Origin: an uncultured Lachnospiraceae bacterium
Lineage (GTDB): Bacteria > Bacillota > Clostridia > Lachnospirales > Lachnospiraceae
Length of the DNA stretch: 61,712 bases
Assembly: GCA_949893755.1 (NCBI GenBank)
Contig: CATLCV010000007.1
Coordinates: 1-61,712, forward strand
Reading direction: 5' to 3'
A model generated the notes under the pieces. It did not search any database, was not told the origin of the DNA, and saw nothing but the letters and a program-made list of their open reading frames with translations. The position numbers and the translations under genes were made by a program. Shown here in pieces: positions 42,590-51,236 of the stretch (positions within the stretch are counted from its first letter, which is position 1; every line of letters begins with the position of its first letter).

Positions 42590-43027
42590 CTACACATACT
42601 GAATCGCCGCCGCAACCAGTTCCTCCATACAGTGAACAACCCTGTCATTATTTAAGACTCTGATATCAAAATTTCCATTTCCAAAATCCATCATATATCT
42701 AAGATTAATCGTGACGTCCTTTTTCTCCGCTATCCTCAAAAGCCACTTTGCACAATTGTTGCCACAATTCGTGGCGTTAAATACCTTGTCCGGCCTGTTC
42801 TCAATCAGCATCAGCGTCTTCACCCCACCGGACAAGCCTGTCGGCGGTATTTTCCCCAATACCGGACTGTCTATCACACCACCATCAATGACCTTTGACT
42901 TATCGACATCCGCAATCATCTCTACCGATAGCGGTGCTGTGATCCACTCATCATGATACACGTTTTTAAAATACACCGATGTATTAAAAATCACGTCCTT
43001 CATGTCACCAAAAAAAATGTTTAACAT
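42590..43027 (-). CDS. DUF4869 protein
   Basis: A 145-residue protein of the DUF4869 type. Conserved-looking parts are MLNIFFGDMKDVIFNTSVYF, a HDEWITAPL segment, DSPVLGKIPPTGLSGGVKTL (about 54-73) and NATNCGNNCAKWLLRIAEKK, then a short beta region with IRVLNND. No helix-turn-helix or membrane segment is seen. It starts after GTAAGGAGTTGTAAT and is followed after 8 bases by the P-loop ATPase gene; the small partner may recognise a target for the ATPase. Function unknown. Confidence 0.75.
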   Translation of the reverse strand: MLNIFFGDMKDVIFNTSVYFKNVYHDEWITAPLSVEMIADVDKSKVIDGGVIDSPVLGKIPPTGLSGGVKTLMLIENRPDKVFNATNCGNNCAKWLLRIAEKKDVTINLRYMMDFGNGNFDIRVLNNDRVVHCMEELVAAAIQYV

Positions 43028-43108
43028 ATTACAACTCCTTACAACACCAAAACGTATTTACAGTCTATTTTCAACCCACGATTTATTCGCAATTATATGC
43101 CTATAATA

Positions 43109-43289
43109 TCACGCAAACATACTTTGCATCTGGGAATGTTCAGATCCGCCGCGCCCCTGAACAAACCCCCTTATATAGCCCGGCTCTGCGGCGTATTTCT
43201 TTGCATTCAGCAAAAGGGAGCCGGAACCCATGCAGGGATCATACACCTTGATCAAAAAAGAGTCTGACAGATTTTTCCAGTTCCGCCAT
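43109..43289 (-). pseudogene. Relic of an HsdM-type DNA methylase gene
   Basis: An N-terminal MAELEKSVRLFFDQG (ATG at 43289, AGGGATTAAG before it) is followed, after a frame change near 43245, by VYDPCMGSGSLLLNAKKYAA. That is the SAM-binding motif I region of type I restriction-modification methylases (normally DPxxGSGxLL). The natural protein is about 500 residues; here the gene ends about 60 residues in, and the part between the N terminus and motif I is missing. It is therefore a twice-damaged leftover of a restriction-modification system. Confidence 0.75.
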
Positions 43290-43302
43290 CTTAATCCCTC
43301 CA

Positions 43303-43413
43303 TTATTGCCTTTCAATTTCCACCATGTCATCCATTCCGCAGCCAAGAGCCATGCGGACCCTTACCAGCACATCCATAGCAACATATTCGTTGTTGCAGT
43401 CCCGTCCATACAA
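43303..43413 (-). pseudogene. C-terminal relic of an XRE-family regulator
   Basis: The frame ends CNNEYVAMDVLVRVRMALGC then GMDDMVEIERQ and stop, which is the usual C-terminal third of small XRE-type DNA-binding proteins in Firmicutes (VLVKICKALNC-DDI pattern). An in-frame stop lies upstream, and the helix-turn-helix itself is gone. It ends 13 bases before the start of the HsdM relic, the common arrangement of a regulator before a restriction-modification operon. Confidence 0.6.
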
Positions 43414-43607
43414 TTAAATTCAGTAATATGGTAAATTATAGCAGATGACTGTCGAAATTACAATTGTATTGTTCGAAAAATCAAGCAAATGCAGGATAAT
43501 ATCTGTCAATTCTTTACTGCCTCGCCCTTTTATCCTTCTGTCTTGCCTGATAATCCCTATGCGCCTCTCTTTCATCTGCTCTTTATTATATACAATCTCT
43601 AAATTAG

Positions 43608-43653
43608 AAAAGGATCAAACAATCTGACCCACAAAATTGTTTGATCCTTTTTT
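43608..43653. terminator. Strong bidirectional terminator
   Basis: AAAAGGATCAAACAAT and ATTGTTTGATCCTTTTTT form a 16-base-pair perfect stem around a 12-base loop. It separates the methylase relic from the nuclease relic. Confidence 0.85.
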
Positions 43654-43682
43654 CATTCTGCCTGTTTTAGACGGTACTCCTT

Positions 43683-44032
43683 TTATAATTTTGCAATGTA
43701 CTTTCCCCTGTCGGCATCTGAAATCTTCATAGCCGACATTGCCTGCTCCGCTGTCCACTTCATAGAGTCCATTAGATTTCTGATTGTTTTAAGCAACGTT
43801 TCCTGTTCTTTTTCTTCAAAATCTTCCTTCATAAGTTCTCTCAATGCGTCACACATAACTTTATCACACCTCCTGATTGCTTCATAAATCTCTTTATTTG
43901 CAGAAACACTGACCTGCAGAACCGCGTTTATATTATTTTTTGTCCCGGGTTCGGATATCTGTGTCATTCTTTCAACAATTCCCGCTGAAATTCAAGATCT
44001 CCCTTGTTCGATATAAATTCCAGCTCCGCCGC
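43683..44032 (-). pseudogene. C-terminal relic of a large Rpn/PD-(D/E)XK-type protein
   Basis: The downstream frame (43683-43967) gives VLQVSVSANKEIYEAIRRCD and MDSMKWTAEQAMSAMKISDADRGK, a tail typical of Rpn-family or related transposase-like proteins in Clostridia. The preceding codons, in another frame, give AAELEFISNKGDLEFQREL before a stop, which would join naturally to RMTQISEPG with one frameshift. The N-terminal nuclease domain is missing. It is thus a broken remnant and not an independent small gene. Confidence 0.6.
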
Positions 44033-44117
44033 TCACTACATTTTCTATTCATATACTAGCATTAGCAACAAAATTTCGCAAGTCATTTGAATAGGATGTT
44101 TTTTCACAAAAAGTAAC

Positions 44118-44190
44118 TTGACATAGCCTTTATTGATTGATAAAGTACACTCGATGTACTATCATACATATAGTACATCGAGTGTACTTT
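44118..44190 (+). promoter_or_regulatory. MarR promoter with 19-bp perfect inverted repeat
   Basis: TTGACA (44118-44123) and, after 17 bases, TAAAGT (44141-44146). AAAGTACACTCGATGTACT (44142-44160) and its exact complement AGTACATCGAGTGTACTTT (44172-44190) flank an 11-base spacer. Each arm also contains the smaller dyad AGTACA-TGTACT. The operator overlaps the -10 box and start point, so binding by the MarR protein encoded next would block transcription. Confidence 0.85.
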
Positions 44191-44209
44191 TAGGAACAGG
44201 AGCAGGAAT

Positions 44210-44638
44210 ATGGATAAAATGATAAGATCATCCGAACAGATTTCACTTTTTTGCAGGCTCAATATTCATACGAAGCGGGAACTGCCGATCCGTTCCAGCG
44301 AAATGGGGATGTTGATCTACCTTGTAAAGACAGAGGAAGAAAAAACTCCGAATGCCGTTGCCAGGTTTTTTAAGGTTTCAAAATCTATGGCAACGAATAT
44401 GGCGACTTCTCTGCTGAACAACGGGTATATCAGGAAAAAGCAGTCTGAGACAGACAAACGCAGCTTTTGCCTGCTGCCGACGAGCAAAGCGATACGTTTG
44501 GTAGAGGAAACGTATGAAGAATATTTTAAAATGATGTCTGTACTGGAGTCGAAAATGGGAGAAGAAGATTTTGACAGATTGGTCAGCCTTCTGGAAACAG
44601 CAAATAAAATTTTATTGGAGGAAAAAAGCAATGGGTAG
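44210..44638 (+). CDS. MarR-family regulator
   Basis: A 142-residue MarR-type regulator with the winged helix in the middle (about residues 45-95): TPNAVARFFKVSKSMATNMA, then GYIRKKQSETDKRSFCLLPT, the wing with the conserved D-x-R. The flanking helices form the dimer interface. The promoter has a long perfect inverted repeat, so autorepression is likely. Its stop overlaps the start of the NmrA-like gene by eight bases, a typical regulator-enzyme pair. The start follows AGGAACAGGAGCAGGAAT. Confidence 0.92.
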   Translation: MDKMIRSSEQISLFCRLNIHTKRELPIRSSEMGMLIYLVKTEEEKTPNAVARFFKVSKSMATNMATSLLNNGYIRKKQSETDKRSFCLLPTSKAIRLVEETYEEYFKMMSVLESKMGEEDFDRLVSLLETANKILLEEKSNG

Positions 44639-44996
44639 GATTTTGATCACTGGCGCGTCCGGAAATGTAGGAAGGTATGTGGCGCAGTATTCTCTTGAAA
44701 ACGGACAGGAGATCACAGCGGCAGGTACGCATACGGATACGCTTGCTGAAATGTTCGGAGACAGAGCCGAAATCGTTTATTTTGATTTTACGAATCCGAA
44801 GCCGTCCCTTGCAAAAAAATACTGGATAGAAGTCAGGGGCCTGGAAAAGGAATACTGCACCGTGATGAGCATATTGTATCTGATGACACGCCTCGGGACA
44901 GCAGAGAAGGTCACTTCCGTTTTTGAGGAGATCATGGGAAAGAAGCCGCGGTCATTTCAAGAATTTGTCAGAAAGAACGCGGCTTCCTGGAAATAA
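44631..44996 (+). pseudogene. NmrA-like NAD(P)-binding protein with internal deletion
   Basis: Starts after TTGGAGGAAAAAAGCA. Residues 1-57 give a full Rossmann opening (ILITGASGNVGRYVAQYSLE, the G-x-x-G-x-x-G motif, and DRAEIVYFDFTNP). The sequence then jumps without frame change to SLAKKYWIEVRGLEKEYCTV and MGKKPRSFQEFVRKNAASWK, which belong to the C-terminal end of NmrA-type proteins of about 285 residues. About 160 residues in the middle, holding the rest of the cofactor and substrate sites, are missing. The 121-residue product could not be a working reductase. Length and family alignment are from memory. Confidence 0.7.
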
Positions 44997-45055
44997 AGAT
45001 CAGGTTTTCAAAAGCATTTTTTCATTCTGCCTTAGTGAAGCCTTACATTGCAAGA

Positions 45056-45097
45056 AGCCGGGGTATGACATGCATCGTTACATGTCACACCCCGGCT
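45056..45097. terminator. Hairpin, probable terminator
   Basis: AGCCGGGGTATGACATG and CATGTCACACCCCGGCT form a long stem with one mismatch and an 8-base loop. There is no long T run, so termination may be weak. It lies between convergent genes. Confidence 0.55.
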
Positions 45098-45106
45098 GAC
45101 CTTCCG

Positions 45107-46232
45107 TTAATGCATCATCCCTCCCGGGCCGCCTTCTGGTTCCGTATATCCTGATGTTGCTCCTTCCGAAGTCCCTCCGTCCGCAACCTCCAGTTCAATC
45201 TGTTCACTCTCATCCGACGCTTCCGCCAGATCACCGTCTCCCTTCGCGGTAAGGCTGATCTTATAATTTCCTGCTTCTGCCGTAATCGTTTTTTCACAGC
45301 TATAGCTTGTCATCGGTCCCATCATGACAGCGGTCAGATCGTCCTCCGTGATCGTCTCTGTCTGGACCGCTTCTCCGCTTTCATCATAGATGTTGATATC
45401 AATATCCGTAAGCATTTCTTTATCATTATAGGCCGACAGCGTGTCTGCGCACAAAGTAACTGTTACGGATGTCCCATCCTGCACATACTTAAATTCCGGT
45501 ACGGACAGCTTGCCCGATACGGTAAATTCCTGCACGATCGGCTCCGAAGCTTCCCCCGATGAACGGAACTCGATCAGGTTGGCATGGCAGCTTCCGAACG
45601 GAAGCTCTGACAGATCCACATTTCCGCTGATCTCGCCTTCCCCTGTCAGTCTGGAAGAGGCCGCGACGTAGGATTCGCCTTCCTGCCCTTCTTCATCCAA
45701 CGCGTAAACCCACACCGTATAATAATCCGCCTCTGCATTTCCTGTGAAAGAAAAATCACCTGCCGCGCTGTCAAACACAAATGCATTGCTGTTTTCCGTG
45801 CTGCCGGCCGCCCCGTCGGCAGTCTCCGTTCCTTCCGCACTTCCCGCGGCTTCCCCGGATGCGCCCAGCGTCGGCATGATCAGGGAAGTCACCAATAACA
45901 AAACGGAGAGCAGAGACATCAGATACTTCGGAGCTGATACGGAAGCAATTTCCTTTTTGTCCAGTCCTGCCAGGATCATAAATCCGAACACCACGCAGCC
46001 TGCTGCCGCTCCATAGGCATATTCTGCGTAAATACCGTCATCACGATCGTCGCCGAAAATGAGATTGCCTCGGCCGGCGCCATTTTCTTCAGATCCTTTA
46101 ACCCATGCAGCATCCGCAGTCCCAGCACCAGCATCACCGCGTCCGCAATCTGGAAGGAGGCATAGATCACGTTCGGGAAAACGAATCCCGCGTGTCCGTA
46201 CTCCGGCACGCTTTTTGTATCGGTGGCAAAGG
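45107..46232 (-). pseudogene. Membrane protein with extracellular domain, broken by frameshift
   Basis: The 5-prime part (46232 to about 46030) reads SVPEYGHAGFVFPNVIYASF and LGLRMLHGLKDLKKMAPAEA in one frame, then continues in another frame with GIYAEYAYGAAAGCVVFGFM and LLSVLLLVTSLIMPTLGA. Joining them with a one-base change gives about three to four helices, followed by a ~220-residue Ser/Gly/Glu-rich extracellular region (45107-45870). The start is missing: it runs straight out of the truncated kinase gene. I do not recognise the family. The 3-prime frame alone (45107-45994) stays open for 295 residues. Confidence 0.6.
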
Positions 46233-46913
46233 CTTCATCACGCTTTCGATCGCATTGTCAAGCGCATTTCCAAAAATGGTATATAAATCTACTTTTCCGA
46301 CAAAATTTAACCTCTCTCCATCCGCCATGCAAGTCATGTTGATCCGGTTCGCCTCGCAGACCAGGCTCTTTTCCGTAAGCACGGTATCCAGGACAGGATT
46401 CCCGGTTTTGACCATCGAATCATAGATCATGACCGAACGCTCCAGCTCCTTTAACTGCTCGTCGATCTCCTGCTCATCCTTCAGCTTCCGAAGGGCTTCC
46501 ATCTGGTAGCGGAGGTCGTGGCACTTCCGGTTGATCAGGTCGATATTTTCCTGTGAGATCTGATACTGCTCCTGCTGTCTGTATAAAATCTGCCGCAGCA
46601 TATCCGTTTCTATCTCCGCTCTCTGCGTCTTTTCCAGACCATTTTGGATGTATAAGAGCAGCGCGCACGAAATACCGACAGTCAGCCGGAACAATGTGAT
46701 CATATTGGAGCCTGTTTCCGGTTCCTCTCCCAAAAGCCAGAAGATAAACTGATAATTCGAAAGCAGCATGTATGCCCCCATAACGCTGAAGCAATAAAGA
46801 AGCTTCTGCCTCCCCACATGATAATGATTTTTTGTCTCCAGCTTCCAGATCAAAAAATTCTTTACCGGAAACAGGACGAGCAGCATTCCGCACAGATAGC
46901 ACAGCATATACAC
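46232..46913 (-). pseudogene. GHKL sensor kinase, truncated at both ends
   Basis: Preserved parts are some membrane helices (LCYLCGMLLVLFPVKNFLIW and FSVMGAYMLLSNYQFIFWLL), the dimerisation helix with the His box NRKCHDLRYQMEAL, and the N box of the ATPase domain (IFGNALDNAIESVMK). Directly after the N box the sequence switches to the next gene, so the G boxes needed to bind ATP are lost. At the other end it joins the receiver fragment without its own start region (the first usable codon is a GTG). Compare the intact kinase at 15950-17269. Confidence 0.75.
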
Positions 46914-47116
46914 GCCGTGATCCCGTCCATACCGGGCATTTCGATGTCCATTAAAATAATGTCATATACGGGCTGATAATTGAATACGATCTTATTTCCG
47001 TCCCGAAATACATCGACATCGATCATCGCTCCCTGTTCTGTAATAAATCGGCTGATATATTCCCTGATCGCTGCAATATAGCTCTTGTCATCTTCTACGA
47101 CCGCAATCTTTATCAT
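46914..47116 (-). pseudogene. Receiver-domain fragment of a LytTR-type regulator
   Basis: About 68 residues remain: MIKIAVVEDDKSYIAAIREY at the start and IILMDIEMPGMDGIT at the end, including the phosphoacceptor Asp. The second half of the receiver and the whole DNA-binding domain are absent; the frame runs into the kinase gene. The ATG has no strong ribosome binding site defect, so the fragment may be made, but it cannot bind DNA. Confidence 0.78.
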
Positions 47117-47295
47117 GTCCCTCTCTCCCTTTTCCCATCAGCCTTATATTAGCAATTCTGCAGGAATTTCAGGCTTTTTCGGCATGATTGGTATTTTTTC
47201 CGGCATAATCCGCAGCGAAAAGATCTTGTTTATTATGTAAGCCTCCTGTCATTTCACATCACACTTTCATGTTATTTTCAACCGTGCAACTTGAA

Positions 47296-48180
47296 TTAAT
47301 TAGTTTTTTTGCTTTTACTCTTATTATCTTCTTTGGGCTGCTCAACCTCTTTCACAACTTCATCGATAAGCTTCGCAAAATCCACGGCATTTTTAGAAGT
47401 AATAACAGGCTTTCCCGTTTCCGCTTCCAGAGCCTGCCGTGCGATTCCCGCCACTCGTCCGCCGCGGCGGGCAACCTTCTGATTTTCTTCAAAGGTTGTC
47501 GGTTTTTCTTCTTTCGATATATCTGTGGTAGAAGTTTCAGCAAGCATATTCAAAATAAGCTCTGTCGTACTCATATTATCACGCAGATTCTGTTTTTTCA
47601 GCCCTTTCAATTTTTTATATTGCTGTGTGTTCATTCCAGACCAGGCTCTTGTGATCTCATTTGTTAAAATTGCGTATTCCCTGCTCTGTGTCACCCCTCT
47701 GTCCTGCCATTCATCCGTCAGTTCTTTGCGGACTTGGATGGCCTGCAGCCGCTGATTTATCCATTCTCTGGTATAGCCTTTTTGCAGGTATGTAGCAAGG
47801 GCCCGGTCAATTGTCAGCTCAGGGTCAATCGTTTCCTCAATACGCTCCGCGCCGACATTGGCCAGCCATGCTTTGAACGGCTCCGCCTTTGGTGACGGAA
47901 TGGATTGTATAATGCGCAAAAGCTGTTCCATTGTCGCAACATCTGTTTTGCGTTTTTTTCCGTCGGAAGCAGTCATTTTCAAACCGTGACAATTTGTCAC
48001 GGTTTCATTTCCCTCATTTTTTAATCTCTGCTTTAACTTCCGCCAATATGCTGTCGGGTCTACGCTGTCCGTCAGCACGGCAACAACATCCACAATAGAG
48101 AAATACCATTCTTCCTGTTCCTCATCCCAAGCGGTACGAATTTTTCTATCTTCAAATAATTGAATTTTATCGTTTTCCAT
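47296..48180 (-). CDS. Bro-N domain protein (phage antirepressor-like)
   Basis: A 294-residue protein with an N-terminal BRO/antirepressor domain (residues ~5-115): KIRTAWDEEQEEWYFSIVDV, VDPTAYWRKLKQRLKNEG and the loop KMTASDGKKRKTDVATMEQL fit. The C-terminal part resembles the DinD-like tail (YLQKGYTREWINQRLQAIQV, then RGGRVAGIARQALEAETGKP), as in DNA damage-inducible or prophage proteins. It ends in a Lys-rich stretch. AGAAAGGGGAAAATAATT precedes the ATG. No other phage gene lies around, so it is an isolated accessory gene. Confidence 0.88.
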   Translation of the reverse strand: MENDKIQLFEDRKIRTAWDEEQEEWYFSIVDVVAVLTDSVDPTAYWRKLKQRLKNEGNETVTNCHGLKMTASDGKKRKTDVATMEQLLRIIQSIPSPKAEPFKAWLANVGAERIEETIDPELTIDRALATYLQKGYTREWINQRLQAIQVRKELTDEWQDRGVTQSREYAILTNEITRAWSGMNTQQYKKLKGLKKQNLRDNMSTTELILNMLAETSTTDISKEEKPTTFEENQKVARRGGRVAGIARQALEAETGKPVITSKNAVDFAKLIDEVVKEVEQPKEDNKSKSKKTN

Positions 48181-48287
48181 AATTATTTTCCCCTTTCTGA
48201 TAAAGTGATATCCGGCCGCAAGATTACGGCCTGCCTTAACATTTCATGTCTGTCATATCCCTTTATCAATCCCAATCCGTGCGCTCC

Positions 48288-49277
48288 CTATTCCGCAAGG
48301 ATCTCATCGATCCTTTTCAGCTCTTCCTCCGAAAAATCCGTCCCTTCAAGAATCTTTACATTGTTTTCAATCTGCTCCGGCCTGCTTGCGCCGATCAGGA
48401 CGGTGTTCAGGTGGTCCCCGCGAAGGTTCCAGCAGAGCGCCATCTCCGCAAGGGTCTGCCCTCTCTCGCCCGCCAGATGGTTCAGCCGCTCCACCTTTTC
48501 CACCAGTGCGGCTCCGATATCCTTCTCCTTGAGGAAATGATTTCTCGCGGCCCTGCTTCCTTCCGGAATCCCGTGCAGATAGCGGTCTGTCAGGATCCCC
48601 TGTGCCAGAGGGGAAAAGGAAATGCTGCCGACTCCCAGCTCTTTCAGCGTATCCTTCAATCCTTCGGTCTCGTATCTCCGATCCAGCATATTGTAGCGGA
48701 ACTGATGGATCAGAAGAGGGGTATGGTTCCGGGCAAGGATCTCAGCCGCTTTTTTCGTCTGCTCGGCGCTGTATTTGGAAATTCCCACATACAGGGCTTT
48801 TCCCTGGCGCACCATGTCCGACAATGCCTCCATCGTTTCCTCAAGGGGCGTTTCCGGATCCGGTCTGTGATGATAAAAAATATCCACATAGTCAAGCCGC
48901 ATCCTCTGAAGGCTCTGGTCCAGGCTTGCCATCAGATATTTTCTGCTGCCGCCGTCGCCGTAAGGGCCCCTCCACATATCATGCCCCGCCTTCGTGGAGA
49001 TCAGCATTTCATCCCGGTAGGGACGCATATCCAGATCCATGATCCGGCCGAAATTTTCCTCCGCCGAGCCGTAAGCCGGCCCGTAATTATTTGCCAGGTC
49101 AAAATGTGTGATCCCCTGGTCAAAAGCCTGATGCACCATGGCCCTCTGATTTTCAAAATTGTCAACGGAACCGAAATTGTGCCAGAATCCCAGCGCGATC
49201 CTGGGAAGCAGGATTCCGCTTCTGCCGCATCTTACATATTTCATGCTTTCATATCGTTCTTCTCTTGCCTTGTACAT
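48288..49277 (-). CDS. Aldo/keto reductase (YghZ-like)
   Basis: A 329-residue NADPH-dependent aldo/keto reductase. It matches the YghZ (L-glyceraldehyde 3-phosphate reductase) subgroup: MKYVRCGRSGILLPRIALGF with WHNFG soon after, FDLANNYGPAYGSAEENFGR holding the catalytic Tyr, MLISTKAG with the Lys, and FYHHRPD with the His. The C-terminal cofactor loop is VLIGASRPEQIENN. The start at 49277 is chosen because GATGGAGGATTGAG stands just before it and the N-terminal extension MYKAREERYESM is normal for this subgroup. It stands alone before the SAM-hydrolase cluster. Confidence 0.92.
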   Translation of the reverse strand: MYKAREERYESMKYVRCGRSGILLPRIALGFWHNFGSVDNFENQRAMVHQAFDQGITHFDLANNYGPAYGSAEENFGRIMDLDMRPYRDEMLISTKAGHDMWRGPYGDGGSRKYLMASLDQSLQRMRLDYVDIFYHHRPDPETPLEETMEALSDMVRQGKALYVGISKYSAEQTKKAAEILARNHTPLLIHQFRYNMLDRRYETEGLKDTLKELGVGSISFSPLAQGILTDRYLHGIPEGSRAARNHFLKEKDIGAALVEKVERLNHLAGERGQTLAEMALCWNLRGDHLNTVLIGASRPEQIENNVKILEGTDFSEEELKRIDEILAE

Positions 49278-49471
49278 CTCAATCCTCCATCTTTTCTTCC
49301 ATCAGCGCAAATAGTTCAACTTTAATAATATCATAACCTTCTCAACAAAAGCTATCAATTCTTTTTTCTCCAAAGGATTTTTCCTTTCCGGATCCAATTT
49401 GGGACGTAACCAAAGCAATACATAAGGGATAAAAAGGGTCGCATTTACCCTTACAGCAAAAATCTCTAATT

Positions 49472-50311
49472 TCACACCCCTCTTCTTATCTCAATCTCAT
49501 ACACCTTCCCATCTTCCAGCCCATACTCCTTGAAAAAGCTTCTCTCATTTACCCCAAAGGAAATATAGGATGCCAGATCCTGGAACACCAGCGTCTCCCC
49601 GACTGCCACATCTCCGAACGTCTTGGCATACACTGTTCTTCCGTTGAAAATCTCTTCTCCATCGCGGCGGATCGTGACTTCAAGCGGATCCCCATAACCA
49701 AATCCCGTCTCCGCAAATTCTTTGTTTAAAATATTCGTCTCTGCCGTTCCATACGGATCATGGCTTTCGATCACGCCTTTTGCATAGCCTTCTCTTACCT
49801 CTGCCGGATAAACCGCATGGCGGATCATCTCCTCCACCGGGTAGGCCGGGCCGACCTCCTCAAAGGAGATCACTCCCGCCGCCAGCCTGGCGCCGCAGTA
49901 TGCGAAGATATCCCTTCCGTGAAATACATTGACATTTTCCCCGCCCTGATAGCGGTTCACATTTTCATCAATTTCGCGAATTTCGCTGACTCCGATATTT
50001 TTTTCCAAAAAGGTCAGTGTTCCATTATCCGGTGTCACCACATAACTTCCATTCTTCAATTTTGCCGCGCAGGCCCTTCTTCCGGTTCCCACTCCCGGAT
50101 CTACCACGGATACGAATACCGTTCCCTCCGGCCAGTACGGAACCGTATACTGCAGGCAGAAGGATGCTGCCCTGATATCAAATGCCGGAAGCAGATGTGT
50201 GGCGTCGCACACCTTTAACTCCGGATCTACCAATGCCGCGACTCCGTGCATGGAAGCTACCAATCCTGAATCAATCCCAAAATCTGAAAAAAATACTACA
50301 TATGGTTTCAT
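49472..50311 (-). CDS. SAM hydrolase / SAM-dependent halogenase family protein (DUF62), copy 1
   Basis: A 279-residue protein of the S-adenosylmethionine hydroxide adenosyltransferase family, which also includes fluorinase and chlorinase. The family start is VVFFSDFGIDSGLVASMHG, and the Asp-Arg-His triad used for water activation is seen as Asp71 and Arg78 (VVDPGVGTGRRA) and His131 (NVFHGRDIFAYC). With that triad it should cut SAM into adenosine and methionine, not halogenate. The C-terminal beta domain (from ~185) is complete. It is the last gene of the operon, 73 bases behind its paralog. Sequence identity between the two copies is moderate, so the duplication is old. Confidence 0.88.
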   Translation of the reverse strand: MKPYVVFFSDFGIDSGLVASMHGVAALVDPELKVCDATHLLPAFDIRAASFCLQYTVPYWPEGTVFVSVVDPGVGTGRRACAAKLKNGSYVVTPDNGTLTFLEKNIGVSEIREIDENVNRYQGGENVNVFHGRDIFAYCGARLAAGVISFEEVGPAYPVEEMIRHAVYPAEVREGYAKGVIESHDPYGTAETNILNKEFAETGFGYGDPLEVTIRRDGEEIFNGRTVYAKTFGDVAVGETLVFQDLASYISFGVNERSFFKEYGLEDGKVYEIEIRRGV

Positions 50312-50384
50312 TTTATTTCCTCCTATTCTATGTTACCAATTTGCACAGCAAATTGATTGCTTTGTCATAACAATTTTCAATATT

Positions 50385-51236
50385 TTACACAAGTTCCAAT
50401 GTAATGGTCCAGTCCGGACCGCATTCGATATGGTAAGAATCTGTCATATTTTTCGAGTTTACTGCAATCTCGATCGTCTTCGTTTCACTGTTCATCAGCA
50501 GCGGTTCGCCGATCTCTACGGCTCCAAAGCTGGTCACATAAGGAACCTTTCCCTGATAAACGGTCTGCTCCCGGTTCCGGATCGTCACCTGGAACACATC
50601 CCCGTATTCCGCCCCGCATTCCTTCATCACTTCCATCGGAATGTTCGAGGACACCAGCCCAAAATGATAGTCGATCGCGTCGATCATACCTGTGATCACA
50701 TTTCCAGTTACCTTCGGCTCCACAATGGTATGACGTACAATCTCTTCCACCGGATACGCTTTCCCCACACCTTCAAAATCAATCACACCGGATGCCAGCC
50801 TGGCCGCCGTATACGCAAAGACGTCCCGTCCGTGGAAGATATTCACCCCTTCGCTTCCCGGAAGCCGGTTCACCGTCTCGTCAATTTCCCGGACCTCCTC
50901 AATTCCCGGATGGCGGAGCATATGGGTCAGAGATCCGTTATCCGGAGTCACAACGTAGGATCCATTTTTCAATTTTGCCACGCATCCGCGTCTGTCCGTT
51001 CCCACTCCCGGATCCACCACAGATACAAAAACCGTGCCCTCCGGCCAGTAATCCACCACAAACGCCAGGGAAGAGGACGCCGTATAAGTACTGAAATTCG
51101 GAATATCATGGGTACTGTCAAAGGTGCGCAGCTCCGGATCTACCATCATGCATACGCCTTCCATGGTACAGGTAGAAATGTCCTTTGAAAAATCTGTCTG
51201 CATTACAATTGCCGGTTTCATTTTTTGATTCATCAT
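50385..51236 (-). CDS. SAM hydrolase family protein (DUF62), copy 2
   Basis: A 283-residue paralog of the previous gene. Asp75 and Arg82 (VVDPGVGTDRRG) and His135 (NIFHGRDVFAYT) of the triad are kept, but the N-terminal SAM-binding segment differs: MQTDFSKDISTCTMEGV replaces the usual SDFG-x-D-x-x-V-x-x-M, with Gly lost. The ligand may therefore differ from SAM. Its start codon shares one base with the stop codon of the transporter (TAATG), so translation is coupled. An internal ATG (before KPAIVMQTDF) is the alternative start. Confidence 0.86.
   Translation of the reverse strand: MMNQKMKPAIVMQTDFSKDISTCTMEGVCMMVDPELRTFDSTHDIPNFSTYTASSSLAFVVDYWPEGTVFVSVVDPGVGTDRRGCVAKLKNGSYVVTPDNGSLTHMLRHPGIEEVREIDETVNRLPGSEGVNIFHGRDVFAYTAARLASGVIDFEGVGKAYPVEEIVRHTIVEPKVTGNVITGMIDAIDYHFGLVSSNIPMEVMKECGAEYGDVFQVTIRNREQTVYQGKVPYVTSFGAVEIGEPLLMNSETKTIEIAVNSKNMTDSYHIECGPDWTITLELV

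Noticed and set aside
45107-45994. 295-residue open frame as an intact gene
   Set aside because: Its membrane segment clearly continues upstream in another frame, so it is the 3-prime part of a frameshifted gene.
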